A stretch of 64,000 bases of DNA from Gymnogyps californianus (taxonomy: Eukaryota > Chordata > Aves > Accipitriformes > Cathartidae): the NCBI RefSeq assembly GCF_018139145.2, contig NC_059475.1:20154937-20218936 (forward strand). Reading direction: 5' to 3'. Both the position numbers and the translations under genes were made by a program. Below, one piece after another: positions 49,867 through 60,822 of the stretch (position 1 is the stretch's first letter; each line of letters begins with the position of its first letter). The notes below the pieces were generated by a model. That model saw only the letters and a list, made by a program, of their open reading frames with translations. It was not told where the DNA came from and did no database searches.

Positions 49867-50506
49867 AAGGCAAAGAGTGAACTTGGCAGTTAGGAGACAC
49901 TTAGTACCATGATGTGCTAATATTGCCTGAGTTTTCATTCTTCTGAGCCCAGTCAACAATATTTTTTTTTCTTTCATCTTAAACCAGAAAATAGCTTCAG
50001 CCTCCCTATTTTGAGGAAAGACCCATAACGTGATAAACACCAAGCTGCACCCATTTGGGCAGAAATCCCGAGAAACAGAACCATCATCAACAGAGCATTT
50101 ATCATCAGAAACAGAGCCATTATCATCAATGGCATTCAATGGTGACCCTAAAAAGGAGGAAAGGCTTTGCTGCGTGGGTCTTCCCATGAAGCATTACAAA
50201 GTGACCTCTTTTTGCCAGTGCTCACGTAGATACCCAGGGCTAGATATTACCAGGGACAGCAGGTAGCAGGGAATTGCCTCAATTTCTGTCACAACAGCAC
50301 ACAGGACATACGTGTGTAGAACTACTCAACTTCCCTGTCTTGAAGAGAACACACAGAAATTCCTTGTGCCACACAGATTAGGCACAGCCACCTCCACCAG
50401 TGGCAAGGGGCATTTTTCAGTCTCTGCTCTGCTTTCACCTACGGCAACTATACCAGGAAATTTACTGACTGCCTGTACTCTTGCATTAGCAGCCAGTGCC
50501 TGTAAC

Positions 50507-50532
50507 AAAAAAAAAAAAAAAAAAAAAAAAAA
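50507..50532 (+). repeat. Poly-A run (A26)
   Basis: Twenty-six uninterrupted A residues. No AATAAA-type signal, recognisable retrocopy or target duplication is seen upstream, so a plain mononucleotide microsatellite is the simplest reading. Confidence 0.9.
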
Positions 50533-50697
50533 GCTATTCTGTGAAGTCCTGCTAAACACAAGAGGCTGTGGAAAACATATTTTAAAGCAGATATGAATAC
50601 TGCTTGCTCTTGTTTTTAAGAGAAAAATACCAAAAAGAAATGTCAGCAAGTTTCATCTCTGCACCACCACCCACCAGTCTCCCACCCACCCCCGCTA

Positions 50698-50711
50698 TTT
50701 TTTTTTTTTTT
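50698..50711. repeat. Poly-T run (T14)
   Basis: Fourteen T residues after a C-rich CCACCCCCGC stretch. Simple sequence. Confidence 0.8.
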
Positions 50712-52570
50712 AAATTAAGGTAACATTGTATTTCTTGCCCACATGCCCTCCCCTCAAACAAAACTCCACTTGACAACTTGCAATCATTCTGTTTATTTGA
50801 AATCTCTTCAATTCCTATTGCTTGATGCAAGATGTCTCCTCACCCTCAGAAAAGACTACAACTCTCCTGCCGTGCCCGTATCCATCACCATGTACTCAAA
50901 ACCCAGCAAATCTGCCAGATAAGCTATGTCCAGCTGATATCTGCACAAGCTTCAATACTTGAATTACCCTCTTGGATTCCCCTATGGTGGGTTTTTTTAA
51001 TATATATATAAAAAACATAAGGGAATATATAAATAGCTACTCCCTTCCCACTCCTATTTTAGGATTTCCTGAACTCTACGCTATCCTTATCTTCCTTACC
51101 TCAGCATTAACCCTGACAACCATATTCCTGCAACATGTGCCTCACTCTTGTCTCTGAAAACCACTGGATTGATTTTACTCTTTGGAGTTATTCTTTACAC
51201 CAGAATATGGGACTGTAGCAAACTTGTGTATCCGCTCTTAAACTGACGAGCACATGTAACTTCCATTAGAGTTAGTGCAAACAGCGGATCACCACTCAAG
51301 CACTCTGCCCTAAACATCCAGTCGCACTCTGCATCCCTGGTGTGAGCTTGACAGGTTTTGTTAAATATTTGCATCCTGTGTTTCTGCTCACAAAGGCATC
51401 TGTGCTCAGCACGAGCACTGAGAGCTGCAAGATCTGTGATCCTCCTTTGGCTGTTCCCAAGTCTCAGCCTGACCCGTGAGAAAGTTCCCTCTTCTGCTGC
51501 AGAGGAGCTTTCACTTTTATCACTTTTATTCCCAAATACAGAGCAGAAAGATGAGGCTTTAAGTTCTTACGTACCCTGGGCACTCTAAACGGAATCAGCA
51601 ACATGAACAACCCATCCTTTGGGTAGGATGAGACTGAACCAGTGCAGCCTGAGAAGGCAGTTACTCCTCAAAGCAGGTAAACCTATAAGGGAGGCTGAAA
51701 CGTAGCAGACTCCTGAAAGCCTCTCTGCATCAGCCATTGATTTCCATCATTGTCATCTAACTCTCAATGTCTGCCTCTGTATCTAGTGTAACTAGATCCC
51801 AAAGAGATCTGTGCTATATTGTTAAATAAAATAGGTTTGAGACCAACAATTTTCAGACCAGAAATTGTTGAGGAGTTTTAATAATCATGTGAAATCCAGA
51901 GTGTTGTGCTAGACAATTTATTTAGGTTTCCAGACATCACCACTCTTACCTAGGCTTGCACAAGTGGGGCTAAGGAGCTCTGTGAACACCCAGCACTGGA
52001 CATACAACCAGAGATAACAGCACCAACTCCAACAGTCACTTGTGGCACAGAGCCACCCAACCTCAGCCGCCACAGAAACAAGCAGAGGTTTTTTCTCTGT
52101 GGGACATGCTACATCTCACCAGAGGGCACAGGAGCAGCTCCCACGACACCCTTCTGTACCTGCCAGAAGGGAGAGGCTGCCTGATGCTGACCATTCATTC
52201 ATAATTCAGACACTATTATGACCTGCACTGATAATTTAATAGTTTCAATATTTGTAATTAAAGTGATTAGAAGTCCGAAATATGAATCCTTGATTAAGGT
52301 CAGCAGCATTAAACTTCATTTCCATTTTTAGCTGTTATGCCTGAAAAAGGGCTGATTCTCCCTGCTTAGTAACTATGAAAACATATAGACGTTTAGATTA
52401 AAATACGCCATACACTAAACTTCAGCGTGCAAATGTCTTAAGGAAGATACATCACCATTCATTTAACTAAGCAGTTATGCAATAAATGATATGTTTATTC
52501 AAGTTTCAATTTTTGCCATTTTTAGATGAACAAATGATGGATTTCCTTTTTACTAAAGGTGGGGTGGAGG

Positions 52571-52622
52571 TTTTTTGTTTGTTTGTTTGTTCTTTTGTTT
52601 TGTTGTGGTTTTTTGTTTGTTT
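52571..52622. repeat. (TTTG)n microsatellite, imperfect
   Basis: Irregular TTTG and TTTTG units over about 50 bp, with no C except one. Confidence 0.85.
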
Positions 52623-53621
52623 AACTTTTACTTTATGTCAAGCTATCCTTGGAGGAAAATTGAAACCCAATTAAGATCTGCAGAAACAGCATTTATTTAC
52701 AACCTAAACTGCCCCAAACTGGATGGCTCACCAAAAGAAGAAAGTAGGTTTAACAAACTTTACATTTAAAATTGTTTTTAAAATAGTATTGTCTATACTG
52801 AAAGAAAGTAAGGAAATGTGACTGGTTCTACCACAATAAAGAGAATATCTCACCATCCTTCATTTAGTCTTTCTTCAATCCCTCCCCAGCCCAAGCTATA
52901 TGGTATTCTCAACTCCCAATCCGTCTTACAACTTCACAAGTTACCCATCGTGGAACTGATTTTGCTGTAAAACTTAAATAACAAATATTCTCCCTACACC
53001 TGCAGAATAGGCTATTGCTCTCACAGGTTATCCTGGCACTGCAGTGAAGTCTTTTTCCAGACAATTAAGCCATTGATTTCCTGTGGTTTGCACACTTTCA
53101 TTTTCCTTTAAAGCCCTAGCCAAACCTGCACTGGTAAATACTTCTTAATTTAAGAGCTATTAAATGGTTAGGGAAAGTTTAAATCTTAACCTGATTTGTC
53201 ATTACTTCAAATTCACCATTGAATAGGTTTCTTTTCAGAGACTATATTTAATTTCATATATACGATTATATACACACACAAATACAGACATAGCACTGTT
53301 TAAATGCATTGATTCCAATACTTGCCCAGTGATTCTTAAAACTGTTCCAGCGCTTTTAGAAACATAGGGTGTTTTTAAAATATGACAGGTACTTAGCTCC
53401 TGAAATATATTCTCAGTGGACATAGCCAACTATCTCTCACTGTAAGCCTTTAAGTAGAGATCATAGGTATTTTCTAAAGGAGTTACTCCAATTCCCAAAG
53501 AGCTGATACATCTCTTATAGTATCACAATATCACATACATTTGTCCCTCTGTCAGCCTTACAAGCACAAGAAGGACTATCCTTCCCATGCTGTGATGGGT
53601 ATGGACCTGAGACACCATGAG

Positions 53622-53626
53622 GAAGG
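53622..53626. repeat. Target-site duplication, left (GAAGG)
   Basis: Identical to 54205-54209 across the LTR. Confidence 0.9.
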
Positions 53627-53891
53627 TGTCCTGGTTTCGGCTGGGACAGAGTTAACTCTCTTCTTAGTAGCTGGTACAGTGCTGGGTTTTGGATTTAGTG
53701 TGAGAATGATGTTGATAACACACTGATGTTTTGGCTGTTGCTAAGTAGTGCTTATCTTAAGCCAAGGATTTTTTCAGTTTCCCATGCTCTGCCAGCAAGC
53801 AGGTGTGCAAGAAGCTGGGAGGGAGCAGAGCCAGGGCAGCTGACCTGAACTAGCCAAAGGGGTATTCCATACCATGGAACGTCATGCCCAG

Positions 53892-53899
53892 TATATAAA
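53892..53899 (+). promoter_or_regulatory. LTR TATA box, copy 2
   Basis: TATATAAA in the context CAGTATATAAAC, at the same place in the LTR as in copy 1. Confidence 0.65.
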
Positions 53900-54077
53900 C
53901 AGGGGGGAGTTGGCCGGGAGGTGCGGATCGCAGCTTGGGCATCGGTCAGTGGGTGGTGAGCAATTGCATTGTGCATCACTTGTCTTTTCTTATTTCTTTG
54001 TTGTCGTTGTTGTATTCTTTTTCATTACAATTATTATTATTATTAGTTAGTAGTGTATTTTTATTTTTACTTTAGTT

Positions 54078-54083
54078 ATTAAA
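54078..54083 (+). terminator. LTR polyadenylation signal (ATTAAA), copy 2
   Basis: ATTAAACTG as in copy 1, about 185 bp downstream of the TATA box, consistent with R-region processing. Confidence 0.5.
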
Positions 54084-54204
54084 CTGTTCTTATCTCAGCC
54101 CACGAGTTTTACTTTTTTCCTTTCCTCCTTCCCACCCCACTGGGAGGGGGAAGGGGGAAGCGGCTGCATGGTGCTTAGTTGCTGGCTGGGGTTAAACCAC
54201 AACA

Positions 54205-54209
54205 GAAGG
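54205..54209. repeat. Target-site duplication, right (GAAGG)
   Basis: Perfect copy of 53622-53626, directly after the terminal CA. Confidence 0.9.
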
Positions 54210-54429
54210 TAACACCAGCAACAGCAGGATCCTCCTGACTCTCCAAGCTCTCTCTGAGCAAGGGGGTAATGCAGCACTACCTGAGCTAACTGATGGTTTA
54301 CTAGCTAGGTCCAGGGTCACATCACACTCTTTCAGAGGCCCACCCAATTCTGTGGCATGACATTGAGTCACAGCAACACTTCAAGCTGCCCTGAGATCAT
54401 CCACCACACTTGACATCATGCAGGAAGAC

Positions 54430-54520
54430 AGAAGTGACTTTCCCAAGGAGTCTGCCACAGAGCTGGGAGATGAACCAAGTACCCCCACACTCCCAGTGAG
54501 CACCCAGCTCCACAGGGAGC
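54430..54520 (-). repeat. MIR-like fragment
   Basis: GAAGTGACTTTCCCAAGGAG, CTGCCACAGAGCTGGGAGAT, GAACCAAGTACCCCC and ACTCCCAGTGAGCACC match the reverse complement of MIR (the AAGTGACTTGCCCAAGG..GTGGCAGAGCTGGGA..GAACCCAGG..ACTCCCAGT order) with few changes. This is one of the clearest old SINE pieces in the window. It lies only about 220 bp downstream of the LTR. Confidence 0.7.
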
Positions 54521-54750
54521 AACAGCCAGGTAAATGCCATCCCACAAGCATGCCCTGAGCAAACACTCAGAAGCACCTGTGAAGGAGCAAGGTAGACAGG
54601 AAAATCAGCCAGCATAGGCAAAGGAAATTTTGGTGGTAACAACAACAGTTTACATGTCATTTCATTTCCTACCCCAATCAATCAAGTGAAGCACTTAAGG
54701 ACACAGCACTGTAAGTTTTCTAGTGCCGTAATTCCTGCAAAGTACTCCTC

Positions 54751-54766
54751 TTTTTTTTTTTTTTTT
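54751..54766. repeat. Poly-T run (T16)
   Basis: Sixteen T residues followed by CTTTT. Simple sequence. Confidence 0.8.
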
Positions 54767-55883
54767 CTTTTAAAGCTTTTCAGCTTTTCCTTTTAAGCTA
54801 GGGACTTAAAATGACTGTTATCTTAGTTTTGTTGCTGTGGATACACCAAGACACACATTTTGCTCCCAGAAAAATCTCTGAGGCAGTAAACTACATCATA
54901 TAATTTTTACCACAGTATTTCCAGGGAGAAGACACACCTATCCTATCTTTGCCCTTTGTCATAACTTCAGAGTTAAAACAACACATTCCCAATTTTGAGG
55001 CAAGTCTAGATCTGTTGCTTTCCTAAACCAACCATCCAAAACACACAAACCAAGTAAGTTTTCCATCTTGGGTTGTAGCAATTCCCTGTGCTCTGATCTT
55101 CCATCTGGCCACAGAGTAACTGGATCTGGCCACAGGCCCCATGCTGGCAGAGCAACATAGCATTGGCTGTGAGCGCGTCAGCCAGCTATTACAAAATAAC
55201 ACTCTTGCTGGGCCAGAATCGCTGCAGCTATGGCAGGCACTTGGTGGTAAATGAAGAGCTGCTGTGCAGTAATTTAAGAGCACTGGTGTTTGGCAACGGT
55301 GTGAGCACTGGATGTGCTTTACTTCACCCACCGACTAGGTCACAACTCAGATCTATCTGGGCCAGGACAGCAGCATTCACATTGTCCAAAGAGTTCTTCA
55401 CTTTGACAAGTGCTGCTCTAAACAACTTTCTGACAGTCCTAACCACTGGATTACCCCACAGGCCCATGTCCCCTTCTGTCCGGGGTGAGCACTTACATTG
55501 TTTGCTTCCAGCCAAACCCCTTTAGACATACACGCTTACCCGCTCTTATCACAGAGCATCCCCAGGACTTCACAACCTGCTGTCCTACCCTTCTCAAGTC
55601 CTGCAAAAATTTGGATGCCTTGGGTAACACTCTCAAGCACATAGTCCCAGTGCCAAGATGAGCGGTTCATCATAGGATAACCGCATAGAATACATTGAAA
55701 ATTTATTTGTTGTCTATGCAGGAGTCAAATTATCACCTTTCAGGCAGGATCAATAAGAGTTTCCAACCCACACTTATTTGCAAAGTTTAGAAAGCACTTA
55801 AATCAGTACCTAGATACTAGGTATCTATACCAAAGATACTAAACAACTATACACATTGCGGGTACCTCAAACACCTTCCCTCT

Positions 55884-55977
55884 GGAGAAGAATTTAAGAA
55901 ACTCCTTTAATGGGATCATAAGCACCACTAGGAGAAGGATTTAAGAAACTCCTTTAATAGGATCGTTAGCACCACTA
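55884..55977. repeat. Two-copy 47-bp tandem duplication
   Basis: The units 55884-55930 and 55931-55977 both begin GGAGAAG and end AGCACCACTA; they differ at 4 of 47 positions by my count. A head-to-tail duplication old enough to have diverged. Confidence 0.9.
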
Positions 55978-56743
55978 GGCCTCGGGAAAACCAAATGCAT
56001 CTCATGAAGAACCAGCGTTGCTTTCTGTGTTTGCTTTAAGTCCCACTGTAGAAATGAAGGCTGGCTTAAACCACTGCAAATATTTTGGAATATTTTACAC
56101 TCAGTCAAGAGACCCTAAATGGCTTCGGAATCAACGTCTTTAAATCATTTAGAGGTTTTCGAAAGTTTTGTGCTAAGTCAGTTGCAGTAATGCCACATCG
56201 CACCATATTTGTTAAAGCAACTTGACCGCAGATGCAGTTGTTTACCTCCTCTCCAGATACCTGTTACACAGGCAAAGCAGTTATCAATGGGACTTGAGTC
56301 TTCACTTCTCTGCCCCCCAGTACTCACACACAATAGAGAGAACATTCCAACTAATTCGTCCATCTTGAGACCAAAATCTGCCCTTTGATAGCAGAAATCA
56401 TGTCTCATAATACCTGTTTACTATGTCTAGCTCAGGAAATTTCTAGTTTTGTTTGGGGCAGACTGGGCAGTACAGCATACAAATATACTTAACAAAAACG
56501 GGGGAAAACAGGAAAAAAGATACATATATTATACATATAAAAATATGAAAAAAATAAATGCAAAGCTCCATACAAGTCTATAACAGGACAGAGAGCCCAT
56601 CTTGGAGCTTCAGAAATTTATAGAAGACAAAAAGCACCCATCCCCAGGAAAATCCAAATTTAAAGCATTTCACTTTGATTGTCCTTCTGTCTTTCGGTTT
56701 GCTACAATCACACAAGAGTTGGTCAAGTAGACTAAATGCTACA

Positions 56744-56748
56744 GGTGG
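56744..56748. repeat. Target-site duplication, left (GGTGG)
   Basis: Identical to 57349-57353. A 6-bp reading does not match, so the duplication is 5 bp. Confidence 0.85.
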
Positions 56749-56753
56749 TGTGA

Positions 56754-56821
56754 GGAACTGAGATATCTGTTAATTGTCTCAAAGCTTGGAACTGAGATAT
56801 CTGTTAATTGTCTCAAAACTT
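56754..56821. repeat. 34-bp tandem duplication in the U3 end of the LTR
   Basis: Units 56754-56787 and 56788-56821 (start GGAACTGAGATATC, contain GTTAATTGTCTC) differ at one position by my count. U3 direct repeats in retroviral LTRs are often enhancer duplications; here that is only a possibility. GTTAAT and GATATC-type motifs are the only recognisable content. Confidence 0.9.
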
Positions 56822-57054
56822 GCTTGTGTATGCTTGCCTGATAAAACACGGCAGAATTGCGAAACCCGACACATTCCAGCTTTCGAGGAAACTTGTATGA
56901 GGCACCACTGAAACAAGATACTCGGACTGGGCCGACTGCCCGCCAGGAATGTGCACTGTTTCTCGCCGATGGCCATGCGAAGGTCGCATGATAAGCGAGA
57001 CCTGAAGCACGTGAACAGTGCATGGGATGTATGCACATGTACCGGGCTGTGTTC

Positions 57055-57062
57055 TATAAAAG
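57055..57062 (+). promoter_or_regulatory. LTR TATA box (TATAAAAG)
   Basis: A canonical TATA element about 305 bp into the LTR, followed by a transcript start region typical of the U3/R border. Present activity cannot be judged from sequence. Confidence 0.7.
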
Positions 57063-57240
57063 ACCATGAGAACAAAGCTGCGGTGTGCACCCACCACCAA
57101 AAAACTGAAGACCGAGGACCAACAGGACGCTGCTAGATCCATGGTGGTGACTATCCTTTGCCTATCTCTCCAAATGCTTGCTTAGTTTCCTCCTAGTATT
57201 TCCTGCCTTTCCTGTCGCTCCTTTCTTCTGTACTCATTCA

Positions 57241-57246
57241 AATAAA
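57241..57246 (+). terminator. LTR polyadenylation signal (AATAAA)
   Basis: AATAAA about 180 bp downstream of the TATA box, followed within 40 bp by a GT-rich stretch (TTTGTGTCTT), as in R/U5 of LTRs. Confidence 0.65.
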
Positions 57247-57348
57247 AAACAACCTGATTGGTGGCATTTGACCTCGTTTGTGTCTTAATCTCACTCTTGG
57301 GATCATTATGAACCTCTCCCAAGCCAGAAAACGGATCGGGACCCTACA

Positions 57349-57353
57349 GGTGG
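57349..57353. repeat. Target-site duplication, right (GGTGG)
   Basis: Perfect copy of 56744-56748, directly after the terminal CA. Confidence 0.85.
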
Positions 57354-60274
57354 AGATTAAACTTGCAGGGATAATAGCTGTTCACTGGCCACTGGTATTC
57401 TAACAGCATTACGACTAACCAGCACATTTCTTGTTAGAACCACGCCAGGCCCACAAGTCAATAACAACTGTAATGTCTTTCTTTACCTCTCTCCAGCAGT
57501 TTCTGCCATCTGCCTTTGCTCTTCTGTCTCATCTTCAGCCTGGCACAGTCTAAAACCACTCTCTAGTTTATACGCATGTTGTTATTCACTTTGTACAGCT
57601 AGTGCTGCTACTCTCTTGCAAACACAATGCTTGGCTGATGCCCATCCATTACAACTACCATGCACTACTCTAATGAAGACAAAACGCCTCTCCATTCAGA
57701 ACCCAAAAGCAAGCAGGTCCCCTACAGAAATGCCTGCTCATACAGCGCTGTAAGCATCACTGATGCACTGGGGTTGTCTGAAGCCCATGAGTTAGCTGGT
57801 TCCTGCCCTTAGCAGATGGCCAACCAAAGCACATATTTAATTTTCAACTATGAGAAATGCTGATGTTGCTACCTACAGTGAGACTATACTTAAGAAATAT
57901 GCTGTGGCTGTATCAAAACTTTGTATCACTTAAGATATAAGTAAAGTCCTGCTCTGAAGATAACATCCTCTCGCTTCTGGTCTGCTTTAACATTAGGTGG
58001 TCCATGGGAGGATAAGGCAGAGGGATGATACCTCGCAGCTGGATGGGAACAAGAGCCGAAAGTCAGCCACAGGAAGTCAAGCAAAGTCGGGAACCGGCTG
58101 GAAGAAAGTAATTCCTCATGGGCAGGCTGTGAAGTATAAGCTGATAGAAGTTGCTCATGTTTTACAGAGCAGGAGAGAGGCTTAAGAAACAACACCGAAA
58201 CTTAGAAATACAAGTTGTTTCTTGTACCTGGTCCATGCTTTCCATGATATGCCAATGCCATAATATTCCCAACACTGAGCCAGGTACACAATTTAATCTC
58301 CAGTCAATACAAATCCAGCCAGCAGTTCCACACTATCTCCTTTCTATACCTTAATCTCTCAATGTAGGTGACTCGTAGCAACCATTACCTGTTCCCGCTT
58401 ACTTCCACTTCCCTGCAAATATGACTAAGACACCTACAATTACATGACAGTTCCTGATACAAGGAACTGGTGATATTTCTTCACCACACAAATATACACA
58501 TAGCTGTATCCTCCCCTGCACCCCTCCACCTGGAGGGAAATCCAACCACTGGGGGAGGTGAGGAGGAAGAGTGTGGGAAAAGAGGAGGATGAGACTCAAA
58601 CAACTTGGAAACCATTCTCCTTCCCAGCAAAGAAAGCACAGATTACCCTGAAGATTCATCTGTGCCAGTCCAGCACATTAACAAAGCTACCAGGGACCCC
58701 AAGCTTCCCCTCAGCCCTTCACAGCTCTGCCATGCTTGCTAGGACACAGGTTCTCAGGTGGGGTGAAATGCATGAAACTCCCCCCAGTTCCATGAAGTAA
58801 GGCCAGTTTATACCGACTAATGATCTGGCTCAACAAATCCAAGGAACTGACGCACTCATTAGTTATCCTAAACAGCAGGATATTACAGTAAATTATGACA
58901 GCTGCTGTGTGTAGCTTTTCAAAACTCTTTTCTACGCCTTTAAATACAGCTAGCCTTGGAGATGTCCTCTACTAGGAAAAAAAACCTATAGATCAGTGCC
59001 CTGTATGGAGTCCAGCAGTCTATAACAGTGTTACTTGCCAGCATTTACAAAGCAGCAACACACATAGTGTAAAGCTTCTGCTAACACCAATTCACATGTA
59101 CTGCTTTCAGTAAAAGTAAACTCAAAAACACTCTCCTCACATAAATCCTGTGCTATAAAGCTGCAGTTGCAAGGCGGCATGCTACAAGGAAGAGGAAGTG
59201 ATTGTAATTACAGCTCTGATCCTTTCACTCCTGCACCTGAAAGAAAGTGAAGTTTAAGGAATCAGCTTTACCGGTCATGCCTTTGCCGTGGTATGCAAAA
59301 GCCACCCCACTTTATATTCTGAATTAGCCAGGCAGTGTAGTACATTCTTCATCTCCATACCCAGGAGCCTCTCAGGAACTCTAGCTGGCCATAATTACGT
59401 ATAAACTTCTACAGAGAACATGACAGGCACTTTTGAAATGGGAATGAAGTTAGCAACTTATCAAACTTGCGGACAACTTCCATAACCTTCCAGTTAGCAT
59501 CTACTGCACGATGTAAAAACCACAATGTGCTTCTTCAGAGTCTTTCCCTTTTTTAGAGGCTTTGTCAGAGTAACAGCCCACACACACACACACCCCCCAC
59601 CGAGTCACCAACTGGAGACACTTCACATGCTTCAGTTCTACCCTCATGTCAACAACTCCAGTTTAAAAGCCAGAGCAGAGACAGAGAGAGAACATCAAAA
59701 ACAAATTAATCAAGTTCCTCTCATCCCTCACTTGCTCAATGGAACTACATTTACATTGGTCAGCAACATCTGTCAGGGAATTAATACAAAAGCAAGCATT
59801 GTTTTGGCCAATTTATCGAGTAACAAGGATATTTTCTGAATGAACACTGCCCTCACCCTATTAGTTGCACCCATCTAACCACTGTGCCAGTAAAGGCACA
59901 CAAAAGAGTCTCTTCTCTTCAGTAAGGAGAATCACAGGAACGAAACAAAAGGGTTGCAATGGGTGCAAGAAATAGCCCTTTCAGAAAAGCATCAATATGT
60001 TTAAATAAAGATACTAGATTAACAAGAGCAAATAAACTGCAGTACTTCCTTTCAGATAAGAAATAAGCAATGTTTAATCAAGGTAGTCATTTTGCACTGA
60101 TGGAACCAGTCCAACTAGTGAAAAATAACATTTTACTGAAAAAGCTTTCCGGTTCACAGCCACCGTGGTTATTATCCCAGAATAAGAATGCCTGATACTG
60201 GTATAGTTTGTACTTCTACAAGAGAAAGAGTAGTACATTTATACTACTCTAATGGGGATAGTAAATGTTATAAT
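57354..60274. other. Non-coding stretch, no gene recognised
   Basis: A (CA)7 tract with a following C run lies at 59579-59598. Otherwise there is no recognisable repeat or gene; all ORFs are below about 105 codons without domain evidence. Confidence 0.55.
59579..59598. repeat. (CA)n microsatellite
   Basis: About seven CA units followed by CCCCCC. Confidence 0.8.
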
Positions 60275-60822
60275 CTATTCAGTAAAGTATTCGCCCTCCC
60301 ACTCAATCACAGATGTAATCACCATCACATATTGTGGGATAGTCCCATTGGCAGGCAAGGGAATGCTAAACATTGTGGATGTGAAGAGCTGGATTCCACA
60401 AAAGGAGTGGCCATTGGGGAAGAAAACAAAGTATGTGTTACCCTCTGGTTCCCGTTTTCTTTTTAAGGAGCACGCAACTTTTGTGGATCTTGCTACTGGG
60501 CACATTTTGTAAGGCAGAAAGTAATTCCATTATAGATTTATCTCTCTTCTGCTAACGCTTCCTTTGTAAGATCAGCAAGTAAAGTTTCCATAAGGTCAAA
60601 ATTGGCTTTTCACCCTCTAGGGACCCAACTGGTCTTTTCAAGCAGTTTAATAGCCTTTATATCCTGAAAACATTGCAGTTGTGTGGGTGGCTCCTCTGGT
60701 TCCCCTTGCATTATAAATATATCTGCAAGCCCTGCAGACAGCATCAGGCACACATTATAAAGCATAGCCACCAAGTGACATTTTTCTGTTGAATACACAT
60801 AGACTACAGGAGCACACACCAA
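60275..60822 (-). pseudogene. Interrupted coding-like segment, identity unknown
   Basis: Read on the minus strand, 60822-60610 is an open frame whose last part contains QCFQDIKAIKLLEKTSWVP. After one TGA the same frame stays open for about 21 more codons with the coding-like NFDLMETLLADLTKEALAEE, to a TAA near 60547. In another frame, 60505-60275 is open for 76 codons and includes YFVFFPNGHSFCGIQLF. Together this looks like a longer protein broken by stops and a frameshift: a decayed retrocopy or old transposon gene. I could not match it to any family. Chance cannot be excluded, because the + strand has open frames over the same bases. Confidence 0.2.

Larger units (their letters stand above)
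48505..49868 (-). mobile_element. CR1 LINE retrotransposon, 5'-truncated, minus strand
   Basis: About 1.36 kb of chicken-repeat-1 (CR1) LINE. The 3' end is diagnostic: on the + strand it begins TCATAGAATCATAGAATGG and GGTTGGAAGGGACCTT, the reverse complement of the CR1 3' UTR with its ATTCTATG 8-mer repeats. Upstream on the minus strand lies the C-terminal part of the ORF2 reverse transcriptase. Homology starts at about 49868 inside the RT domain, so the 5' two thirds of a roughly 4.5-kb full element are missing, the normal outcome of incomplete reverse transcription. CR1 usually makes no target-site duplication, and none is seen. The copy is moderately diverged and dead. Confidence 0.95.
49869..53621. 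other. Non-coding stretch, no gene recognised
   Basis: No supported gene. It holds an A26 run at 50507-50532, a T14 run at 50698-50711, a short (TA)n at 51000-51010 and a (TTTG)n tract at 52571-52622. The sequence at 52190-52500 is AT-rich, repeat-free and rich in TAAT-type motifs, a profile common in conserved non-coding elements. Confidence 0.55.
53627..54204 (+). mobile_element. Solo LTR of an avian ERVL-like endogenous retrovirus, copy 2
   Basis: A 578-bp LTR of the same family as 6501-7082. It starts TGTCCTGGTTTCGG, ends CCACAACA, and is flanked by a perfect 5-bp duplication GAAGG (53622-53626 and 54205-54209). Internal order is the same: TATA box 53892-53899, the GCGGATCGCAGCT block, GAGCAATTGCATTGTGCA, an ATT-rich tract, ATTAAA at 54078-54083, a G-rich run near 54140-54160, and the terminal GCTTAGTTGCTGGCTGGGG. 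Relative to copy 1 it lacks about 11 bp after the GCGGATCGCAGCT block. No internal retroviral sequence is attached, and the different target duplication rules out pairing with copy 1 as one provirus. Confidence 0.94.
54521..56743. other. Non-coding stretch, no gene recognised
   Basis: It contains a T16 run at 54751-54766 and a two-copy 47-bp tandem duplication at 55884-55977. Overlapping ORFs on both strands at 55023-55525 reflect a locally GC-richer segment; no domain or splice context supports them. Confidence 0.55.
56749..57348 (+). mobile_element. Solo LTR of a second endogenous retrovirus family
   Basis: A 600-bp segment with the terminal dinucleotides TG (TGTGAGGAACTG) and CA (GGGACCCTACA), flanked by a perfect 5-bp duplication GGTGG (56744-56748 and 57349-57353). 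It has a canonical TATAAAAG promoter at 57055-57062 and an AATAAA signal at 57241-57246 about 180 bp later, the U3-R-U5 layout of an LTR. It shares no obvious sequence with the other two LTRs. The first 75 bp carry a 34-bp tandem duplication. I do not recognise the family; a 5-bp duplication favours a class III (ERVL-like) origin but does not prove it. No internal retroviral sequence is attached. Confidence 0.88.

Noticed and set aside
50507..50532. Poly-A tail of a processed pseudogene
   Set aside because: No polyadenylation signal, no recognisable transcript upstream and no flanking target duplication.
6501..54204. A single giant provirus bounded by the two related LTRs
   Set aside because: The LTRs are 46 kb apart, each has its own perfect target duplication (ACGGG and GAAGG), and no gag, pol or env lies between them.
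56744..57353. Six-base target duplication for the third LTR (which would suggest an ERVK-like class)
   Set aside because: Extending to six bases gives AGGTGG versus GGTGGA, which do not match; only five bases are duplicated.
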